Assembly (NCBI GenBank): GCA_947458145.1
Contig: CANGYM010000006.1
Span: 1 to 34,949, forward strand
Length of the DNA: 34,949 nt
Reading direction: 5' to 3'
From: Alphaproteobacteria bacterium
Lineage (GTDB): Bacteria; Pseudomonadota; Alphaproteobacteria; JAJTHO01; CANGYM01
The position numbers were made by a program, and so were the translations under genes. Numbering within the stretch: position 1 is the first letter of the stretch; every line of letters begins with the position of its first letter. Below, one piece after another: positions 25,027-30,856 of the stretch. Under the pieces are notes generated by a model. It was not told the DNA's origin. It did no database searches and was given only the letters and a program-made list of their open reading frames with translations.

Positions 25027-26037
25027 TCAACCCGCGCAGGGACATCCCGAAAAGGTTTTGGGACAACGCTGTGGGGGGGAACACACCGCCCCCCCGCATG
25101 CCAGCGTTTTTTTCACCACGTCGGCCAAAGCGCCGATATACAGGGGATGATCCCCCACGGTGTCGATACGGATCATCTGGGGAACCCCCGCTTCCTCAGC
25201 CAAGTGACGGTATTCGATATCCAGTTCAACCAATGTTTCAGAATGCTCCGAAACAAAGGCGATGGGAATCATCACCAGATTTTTTTTCTCGGCCCCAGCC
25301 CGCTCAATTGCCGATTCCGTGGACGGGCCAATCCACTTCATGGGGCCAACGCGGCTTTGATAACAAATCTGATAATCCAAATCCGGAACATTCAGCGCGG
25401 CCACCACGGCGGCCACCGTTTGTTCCACCTGCCATTGATAGGGATCCCCTTGTTTGACAATGCTTTCCGGCAGGCCGTGGGCCGAAAATAACACGCGGGT
25501 GCCTTGGAAATTGTCTACCTTTTCCCCAATTTTAACGGCAACGGCCTGAACCCAATCAGGATGCGTGGGATAACAACACGCCGTTGTTGTGGAAACATTC
25601 AATCCCTGTTTTCCCGCAATCTCTTGCCACTTTTTTACCGAAGAAGCCGTTGTCGTCGTTGAAAACTGGGGATAAAGGGGCAACAAAACAATACGATCGG
25701 GGGCGTAAGCCATGACGTCCTGCACCACAGCCTCTGTCATGGGATGCCAATAACGCATACAGACAAAGGTTTGAAAACCCTCCCCCAGCACATCCTGAAG
25801 GGCTGCGGCTTGGGCCTTTGTGTTATCCAAAAGGGGGGATTTTCCCCCAAGACGATCATAAATTTTCGCCGCCACAGGGGCACGTTTGCGGGAAATCAGC
25901 TGGGCCAACAGATACCGAAAAACCCGCGGAACACGAATAATGGCGGGATCATTAAACAGATTAAACAAAAACGGCCGGATGGCCTGAACATCATCAGGTC
26001 CGCCGAGATTAAAAAGAACAACCGCTGTTTTCATCAT
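25027..26037 (-). CDS. hemH: Ferrochelatase with Cys-rich C-terminal tail
   Basis: Inserts Fe2+ into protoporphyrin IX, the last step of heme synthesis, at the inner membrane. It is 336 residues. The catalytic His187 is in LFSAHGLPES, Glu264 in FVSEHSETLVELD, and the substrate face is YQSRVGPMKWIGPST. The C-terminal tail holds five cysteines (314, 319, 325, 332, 334), as in bacterial ferrochelatases that bind a [2Fe-2S] cluster; cluster binding is an inference. Two adjacent ATGs are possible; AAAGGA is better spaced for the second (26034, MKTAVVLFNLGG). The gene follows tsaE by 62 bases on the same strand as the ccm genes, so heme synthesis and heme export are likely co-expressed. Confidence 0.96.
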   Translation of the reverse strand: MMKTAVVLFNLGGPDDVQAIRPFLFNLFNDPAIIRVPRVFRYLLAQLISRKRAPVAAKIYDRLGGKSPLLDNTKAQAAALQDVLGEGFQTFVCMRYWHPMTEAVVQDVMAYAPDRIVLLPLYPQFSTTTTASSVKKWQEIAGKQGLNVSTTTACCYPTHPDWVQAVAVKIGEKVDNFQGTRVLFSAHGLPESIVKQGDPYQWQVEQTVAAVVAALNVPDLDYQICYQSRVGPMKWIGPSTESAIERAGAEKKNLVMIPIAFVSEHSETLVELDIEYRHLAEEAGVPQMIRIDTVGDHPLYIGALADVVKKTLACGGAVCSPPQRCPKTFSGCPCAG

Positions 26038-26099
26038 GATCCTTTCAAGACATTCTGATGGTCTTTAAAGCAAAAAAAGCCGTGATAAGCCATAGTCTT

Positions 26100-26531
26100 T
26101 TACCCCAAACCAAAACATTCCTGCCTGACGCTGCGCGTTTGATCCGGGTTAAAATCAAAGGTCAAAGCCTGACGCACAGGGGGCAAAAAGGGCGCAATGC
26201 GCTGCGGCCATTCAATGCAACAGGGATGCTGCATCATGGCATCCACCAGCCCCAGGGCGTAGATCTCTTCGGGGCTGCCCAAACGATAGCAATCCACATG
26301 CCACAGGGGCCCCTGCGGCAGATCATAAACCTGAATCAGGCCGTAGGTGGGACTGATCACAGGACCCTGCCAACCCAGCGCTTTCAGATAAAACCGCATA
26401 AACGTGGTTTTTCCCACCCCCAGTGGCCCTTCCAAGGTCATCACAGGGGGCAAAGTATGCCGTTTTTCCGCCAGCGCTTGGGCCAGCGCGGCCGTGTCGG
26501 CCTCCCCTTGCAGCGTATAGGTGGCCATCAT
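26100..26531 (-). CDS. tsaE: tRNA t6A synthesis ATPase TsaE
   Basis: 143 residues. An ATPase of the TsaB-TsaD-TsaE complex that makes threonylcarbamoyl-A37 in ANN-decoding tRNAs. Walker A GPLGVGKTT is at 35-43, followed by FMRFYLKALGWQGPVISPTYGLIQVYD and the conserved WHVDCYRLGSPEEI and CIEWPQR blocks. The frame is open back to 26663, but that extension overlaps ccmD and ccmC and is not family-like. The start ATG at 26531 overlaps the ccmD stop as ATGA, giving a coupled start (a second ATG is at 26528). Its place inside a cytochrome c maturation/heme operon is functionally unexpected. Confidence 0.93.
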   Translation of the reverse strand: MMATYTLQGEADTAALAQALAEKRHTLPPVMTLEGPLGVGKTTFMRFYLKALGWQGPVISPTYGLIQVYDLPQGPLWHVDCYRLGSPEEIYALGLVDAMMQHPCCIEWPQRIAPFLPPVRQALTFDFNPDQTRSVRQECFGLG

Positions 26532-26605
26532 CGCAGACGCCAGACCTGAGCCATCAGCATCACCGCCGCCACCCCATAACCAATCCAAACATAAAGGGGC
26601 ATCAT
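26528..26605 (-). CDS. ccmD: Heme exporter protein CcmD, very short
   Basis: A 25-codon gene between ccmC and tsaE. The product begins MMPLYVWIGYGVAAVM and ends AQVWRLR: a single transmembrane helix preceded by a YVWxxYG motif and followed by Arg residues, which is the CcmD signature (typically H/F-YVWxxYG...). CcmD releases heme-bound CcmE from the CcmABC complex. Most CcmD proteins are about 45-70 residues, so this one has lost most of its cytoplasmic tail. ATG 26605 overlaps the ccmC stop (ATGA) and its TGA overlaps the tsaE start (ATGA). That exact nesting supports it being translated. Confidence 0.85.
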   Translation of the reverse strand: MMPLYVWIGYGVAAVMLMAQVWRLR

Positions 26606-27327
26606 GACAAACCCCGAGCATCTTTAAACGTCTGCAATCGCCGCATGGCACAGCGCAGAGCACACCAAATGGTCAACGTTGTAAATGCCAACGCCATGGT
26701 CATCAGCGGCATTTTCATCGCCATATCCATACTGTCTTTGGCAAACCACCGGATGCTGGCCGGTTGATGCAATGTGGTCCACCACGTCACAGAAAAAGAA
26801 ATCAGGGGCAAATTCATCAGTCCCACACTGGCCACAATGGCCCCCACCTTTCGGGACAACGCAACAGGGGTGATGAGGGTGTAACTTAAAACCACACTCA
26901 CCGATAACAAAAACAACAGCAGCATGCTGGTTAAACGCATATCCCAGACCCACCAAGCCCCCCAAGCCGGCTTGCCCCACAACATTCCGGTGATCAAACA
27001 CAAAGCCGAAAGCAATACGGCCATTTCCCCAAACCCCTCGGAAATCAAACTGGCAACAGGATGCCGCCACACCCAATACCCCGCCCCCGAAAGGCCGCAT
27101 AAGGCATAGGCCATCATGGCCGACCACGCCGCGGGCACATGAATATACATCAGCCGAACCAAATCCCCGTGCAAACGATCGGGGGGGGACAACCACAGGG
27201 CCCATGGCACGCCAACGGCAAACAAAACCACACTCAAAATCCCCAAAATACTGCAGGTTACTCCCGCCACACGCAGAAACGTGGCCGGTCTTGCCAAGGC
27301 ATGAAAAGACAATTTTAAAGATGTCAT
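26602..27327 (-). CDS. ccmC: Heme exporter protein CcmC
   Basis: 241-residue polytopic inner-membrane protein that presents heme to CcmE in System I cytochrome c maturation. The periplasmic WWD motif WGKPAWGAWWVWD is at 118-130, flanked by the heme-ligand histidines H63 (MYIHVPAAW) and H187 (TTLHQPAS). About six transmembrane segments are evident. Its ATG overlaps the ccmB stop (ATGA) and its stop overlaps the ccmD start. Together with ccmA, ccmB and ccmD it forms a complete CcmABCD module; ccmE, ccmF, ccmG and ccmH are not in the window. Confidence 0.96.
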   Translation of the reverse strand: MTSLKLSFHALARPATFLRVAGVTCSILGILSVVLFAVGVPWALWLSPPDRLHGDLVRLMYIHVPAAWSAMMAYALCGLSGAGYWVWRHPVASLISEGFGEMAVLLSALCLITGMLWGKPAWGAWWVWDMRLTSMLLLFLLSVSVVLSYTLITPVALSRKVGAIVASVGLMNLPLISFSVTWWTTLHQPASIRWFAKDSMDMAMKMPLMTMALAFTTLTIWCALRCAMRRLQTFKDARGLS

Positions 27328-27953
27328 GAGGTTAAGCGTTCCCTAATTATCCATGCCACGATCCACGGCAACACCGCAACACAAAACAAAACATACATCA
27401 TCCCATACACAGCACCACCGGAAAAACTTAGGTTCCCCGCCGCCGCTCTTTGCATCGTATCCAGCCCAAAAATCACAAGCGGGGTCAACAGCGGACACAG
27501 CCAAACAAACCCAAAAACCCCTGCCCCCATCAAGGTTTCCACAAGCATCCGGTACAACATCAGCGGCAAAAGCCCCAAAGCCACCACACCTGCCAAAGCC
27601 CAAGACGCCAGACCACTGGCCGCCAAAACCAACATGGCAAGAGCCGTCATCACCACCCCCCGCGTAACCCCCATCACCAAAACATGAACCCACACCCATG
27701 CAATAAGAGGAATCTTATGGACCAACAACGTGGTGGACACAGAATCCTGATTCAGCCCCCCCAATCCTGTCCCCACCATATGCGTCACAAGAAGACTGAC
27801 CCAAACGAAAGACACGGGATCCTGCCGCAAAAGACCCCCAAAGTGGCCAATCAGAATCAGGGCCACCATAAACAGGGCTTGCAGCATCAGCTCTTGCCCT
27901 TGGCTTTGACGATGTTGCCAAGCAGCCTTGATCATCCATCTTAAAAGGGCCAT
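27324..27953 (-). CDS. ccmB: Heme ABC transporter permease CcmB
   Basis: 209-residue membrane subunit paired with CcmA. About six hydrophobic helices are visible, for example LMLQALFMVALILIGHF, IAWVWVHVLVMGV and GVVALGLLPLMLY. The family motif appears as FVWVSLL...LGGLNQDS early, and the C-terminal part (CPLLTPLVIFGLDTM and the final Val/Ile/Trp-rich helix) fits CcmB. It is somewhat shorter than the usual 220 or so residues but looks complete. Its start lies inside the end of ccmA (13-base overlap) and its stop is shared with the ccmC start. Confidence 0.94.
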   Translation of the reverse strand: MALLRWMIKAAWQHRQSQGQELMLQALFMVALILIGHFGGLLRQDPVSFVWVSLLVTHMVGTGLGGLNQDSVSTTLLVHKIPLIAWVWVHVLVMGVTRGVVMTALAMLVLAASGLASWALAGVVALGLLPLMLYRMLVETLMGAGVFGFVWLCPLLTPLVIFGLDTMQRAAAGNLSFSGGAVYGMMYVLFCVAVLPWIVAWIIRERLTS

Positions 27954-28585
27954 TGGTCCTCCTTTTCTGCCACCGCGACAAAGGCCGAAAGATCCACTGT
28001 TCTGCTTACAAAAGGAAACGTGCGGTGATCATGGCTTGTCCAAATCACAGCCCCGCCCCACGCCAAATGATGGGCTATACAATCATCCAAAATACGGGAC
28101 GCATCATGATCCAATGATTGCCACGGTTCGTCCAAAATCCACAGCTGGGATCGTGTCTGGGCCAAGCGAGAGAGCCTGACGCGCTGTTGCATCCCCGAGG
28201 ACAGGCGATGAATGGGCTGGGTGAAAACCTTTTGGGGCAAAAAGTCTTCCCTGTTTTCCGATGCTAAATCGGGCGCACCCCCATCTTTGAGCACGTGGGT
28301 TTCAAAGCGGCTCCACAAAGACAAATACGCTTTGGCTGTCTGTCCATCCAGAATATCCCGTTCCGTGGGCAGAAAAAAAACCGACGGTGTGCGGATCACA
28401 CAAGGCCCCTGAAGCGGCAAAAGGCCCACCATAGCCCGCAACAAAGAGGATTTGCCCACACCATTGGGGCCCGTTATATGAACGCTGTCCCCGCTGGATA
28501 CCTGTAAAGAAAAATTCTGCAACAAAGGCCGGCCCCCTCGCACCAAAAGGGCCACATCCATGTGCAAAAGGGGGGAAGGGGTCAT
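27941..28585 (-). CDS. ccmA: Heme ABC exporter ATP-binding protein CcmA
   Basis: 214-residue ABC ATPase that powers release of holo-CcmE. Walker A GPNGVGKS is at 39-46, the ABC signature LSSGMQQ at 128-134, and Walker B LWILDEP at 148-154 with the catalytic Glu, followed by WTSHD for the switch His. It is the first gene of the minus-strand ccmABCD-tsaE-hemH run. Its promoter must lie in the 134-base spacer shared with the GT2 gene, where a perfect inverted repeat is found at 28648-28665. Confidence 0.95.
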   Translation of the reverse strand: MTPSPLLHMDVALLVRGGRPLLQNFSLQVSSGDSVHITGPNGVGKSSLLRAMVGLLPLQGPCVIRTPSVFFLPTERDILDGQTAKAYLSLWSRFETHVLKDGGAPDLASENREDFLPQKVFTQPIHRLSSGMQQRVRLSRLAQTRSQLWILDEPWQSLDHDASRILDDCIAHHLAWGGAVIWTSHDHRTFPFVSRTVDLSAFVAVAEKEDQWPF

Positions 28586-28647
28586 GAACGCGCTGATTTT
28601 TCCCCTATCAAGGAAGGGCTTGTAAAAACTTAAAGATATTTTTTTCT

Positions 28648-28665
28648 ATTCACCCTAATGTGAAT
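28648..28665. promoter_or_regulatory. Inverted repeat, possible operator
   Basis: ATTCAC-N6-GTGAAT, a perfect 6-bp inverted repeat in the divergent spacer between ccmA and the GT2 gene, next to A/T-rich sequence. The dyad suits a dimeric regulator but matches no site I can name. Confidence 0.35.
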
Positions 28666-28719
28666 GGAAAACTGAACATAAGCCCATGCCATGAAAAAGG
28701 GAATCGGAGATTTTTCACA

Positions 28720-29679
28720 ATGCATACCTTTGTTTCCATCGTCATTCCCATGCACAACGAAGCCCCCGTTTTGTCCACGTTAGAGGCGCGATTGAATGAT
28801 GTTCTCAAAACACTCAACATCCCTGTTGAAATCATCTGTGTGGATGATGGCAGCCACGATGACACGTGGGCGGGGCTTTTGGCATGGCAACAACGGGATC
28901 CCCGATTACATTTGGTTCGTTTATCCCGAAATTTTGGCCATGAAGCCGCTATTTTAGCCGGCCTAAAACAGTCCAAGGGGGATGCCATCATCACCATGGA
29001 TGCCGACCTGCAAGACCCCCCCGAATTGATTCCCGCTCTGCTGAGCGAATGGGAAAAGGGATTTGAGGTCGTGTATGCCGTGCGAGAGGATCGGTCCGTG
29101 GATACGTGGTTGAAACGTGTGACCTCTGATTATTTTTACAAGATACTCAATCGACTCTCCACCTTAGATGTTCCCGGAAATACAGCAGAATATCGTCTTA
29201 TGAGCCGCCGTGTGGTTCACATTCTGCTCTCTATGCCAGAAAAAAACAGTTTTGTTCGCATGATGACACGGTGGGTGGGATTTTCTCAAACGACCATCGG
29301 GTACAAACGGGAGCCTCGCGCAGCAGGCGTTACAAAATACAACGTTTGGAAATTGTGGAACTACGCTCTGGATGCCATTACGGGATTCAGCCATCTGCCG
29401 TTGCGGATTTGGAGTTATGTGGGGATTGTTATTTCCTTTAGTGCGTTTTTGTATGCCCTAGTCATTATTGCCATGTATTTTTTTGTGGGCAGGGAAACAC
29501 CAGGATATGCGTCCTTAATGGTGGCGGTTCTGTTTTTGGGGGGGATTCAGCTGATTTGTTTGGGCATTATTGGGGAATATCTGGGTCGCGTTTTTATGGA
29601 AGTCAAAGGAAGACCCATGTACATTGTGGCTGAAACCCGAGAAGGATTCGCCGTGAAGGAGGAAATCCATGGACCCTGA
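28720..29679 (+). CDS. Polyprenyl-phosphate glycosyltransferase, GT2 (GtrB/ArnC-like)
   Basis: 319 residues. It is predicted to transfer a sugar from a nucleotide donor onto undecaprenyl phosphate at the inner membrane. The GT2 catalytic domain has the FVSIVIPMHNEAPVL opening, VDDGS at 41-45, and the metal-binding MDADLQDPPE at about 93-102. Two C-terminal transmembrane helices (WSYVGIVISFSAFLYALVII and LMVAVLFLGGIQLICLGIIG) are followed by EYLGRVFMEVKGRPMYI, the typical end of the GtrB/ArnC/YkcC group. The frame opens at 28660, but homology starts at MHTFVSIVIP (28720), with GGAG 10 bases upstream. Its end overlaps the methyltransferase by 11 bases. Confidence 0.92.
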   Translation: MHTFVSIVIPMHNEAPVLSTLEARLNDVLKTLNIPVEIICVDDGSHDDTWAGLLAWQQRDPRLHLVRLSRNFGHEAAILAGLKQSKGDAIITMDADLQDPPELIPALLSEWEKGFEVVYAVREDRSVDTWLKRVTSDYFYKILNRLSTLDVPGNTAEYRLMSRRVVHILLSMPEKNSFVRMMTRWVGFSQTTIGYKREPRAAGVTKYNVWKLWNYALDAITGFSHLPLRIWSYVGIVISFSAFLYALVIIAMYFFVGRETPGYASLMVAVLFLGGIQLICLGIIGEYLGRVFMEVKGRPMYIVAETREGFAVKEEIHGP

Positions 29680-30406
29680 AAGCTATCCCCGAATGGCCGC
29701 CCTTGAGACATCCCATTGGTGGTTTGTTGCCAGAAGACAGATTTTAAAGAGCGTTCTCCATCGTTTTACAAATCAAAAGCCCATGACCATTCTGGAGGTC
29801 GGGGCGGGCACCGGCGGTAACGTTGCAATGTTGGAATCCTTTGGCCATGTCACCTTGGTTGAACCCAATCCCGTGGCCCGCAGCATTCTGAATCAAAAAG
29901 GGTTCTCTGTCATTGATGGAACTTTACCAGGAATCCTGCCTCTGCCAGAAAAAAGTGTGGATGTCATAGCCATGCTGGATGTTTTGGAACATATTCAGGC
30001 TGATGAAGAGGCCCTGCGAGCGCTACGCCCCCTGTTAACACCAACGGGAAAAATCCTTCTGACGGTCCCTGCCTTTGGCTGGTTATGGAGTCATCACGAT
30101 GCATACCACCACCATATCCGGCGCTATTCCCGTCAGGGCCTAACGGCCGTGATAGAAAGGGCAGGGTATACCATCGAATATCTATCCTATTTTAATACCC
30201 TTCTTTTTCCCTTGGTGGTTTTGGCCCGCTTGTGGGCTCGTCTTTGCGGGGAAAAAAATCGCTCTGATATGAACATGCCGCCTTTGTGGCTTAATACCCT
30301 CTTAAAAAATATTTTTGCGCTGGAACGTCATGTTCTGGGCCGCGGGAAACCTCTGCCTGTGGGGGTCTCTTTACTGGTTGTGGCGCGGCCCCAAAACGTT
30401 TCCTAA
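29669..30406 (+). CDS. Class I SAM-dependent methyltransferase
   Basis: 245 residues, specific substrate unknown. Motif I ILEVGAGTGGNVAML (about 41-55) binds SAM, the acidic residue at the end of strand 2 is in TLVEPNP, and a VDVIAMLDVLEHIQ strand 4/post-motif follows. ETSHWWFVARRQIL at the N-terminus and SHHDAYHHHIRRYSRQGL are typical of methyltransferases found in polysaccharide or glycolipid clusters. A hydrophobic stretch (FNTLLFPLVVLARLW) could associate with the membrane. It overlaps the GT2 gene by 11 bases and is followed 31 bases later by the SMR-like gene, suggesting it modifies the lipid-linked sugar or a related carrier. Confidence 0.9.
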   Translation: MDPESYPRMAALETSHWWFVARRQILKSVLHRFTNQKPMTILEVGAGTGGNVAMLESFGHVTLVEPNPVARSILNQKGFSVIDGTLPGILPLPEKSVDVIAMLDVLEHIQADEEALRALRPLLTPTGKILLTVPAFGWLWSHHDAYHHHIRRYSRQGLTAVIERAGYTIEYLSYFNTLLFPLVVLARLWARLCGEKNRSDMNMPPLWLNTLLKNIFALERHVLGRGKPLPVGVSLLVVARPQNVS

Positions 30407-30437
30407 AACAGACCGACCCCTCAACCTCAGGAACCCT

Positions 30438-30779
30438 ATGCACATTCTCTTTCTGTTTGTCTCTATTGCGCTGGGTGTTGTGGCACAGATGCTGTTTAAA
30501 AGTTTTGCCATGACGCCCAAAGGGGATGGCCAGGCCCTGTTTTGGTATTTTCTGAATACAAAGTTTATTGCGGGCATGGGACTGTATTTTGTGGCGGCAA
30601 TTTTGTACATTGTATCGCTGCAAAAGATCAACCTGTCCGTGGCCCATCCCACCGTTGCTGTTTCCTATATTTTTGTGGTGGGGTTAAGCCATATTTTTTT
30701 TGGGGAAAGCCTGACCGTTTACAAGATTTTGGGCAGTGCCTTCATTCTGATGGGGGTGGCCCTGATGTGGAAACACTAA
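30438..30779 (+). CDS. EmrE/ArnE-like small four-helix membrane transporter
   Basis: 113 residues with four transmembrane helices (HILFLFVSIALGVVAQML, FIAGMGLYFVAAILYIVSL, AHPTVAVSYIFVVGLSHIFFG, YKILGSAFILMGVALMW). The pattern follows the SMR/EamA half-size family, closest by feel to ArnE/ArnF flippase subunits: VAQMLFK in helix 1, SLQKINLSVAHP between helices 2 and 3, FGESLT before helix 4. The conserved Glu of SMR drug pumps in helix 1 is absent (Gln instead), which favours a lipid-linked sugar flippase over a drug antiporter. The frame opens at 30315 inside the methyltransferase, but the natural start is MHILFLF at 30438. It is the last gene of the GT2-methyltransferase cluster. Confidence 0.85.
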   Translation: MHILFLFVSIALGVVAQMLFKSFAMTPKGDGQALFWYFLNTKFIAGMGLYFVAAILYIVSLQKINLSVAHPTVAVSYIFVVGLSHIFFGESLTVYKILGSAFILMGVALMWKH

Positions 30780-30856
30780 AGGGATTCTTCCCCCAAAGAT
30801 AACAGATCCCAAAGCACCCCTTGCCCCTGTTCCCTAGGTTGGGTTAAGATTCCCCC

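Noticed and set aside
26532-26663. N-terminal extension of TsaE to 26663
   Set aside because: Reads through ccmD and the end of ccmC in another frame and has no family similarity; the ATGA-coupled start at 26531 is better.
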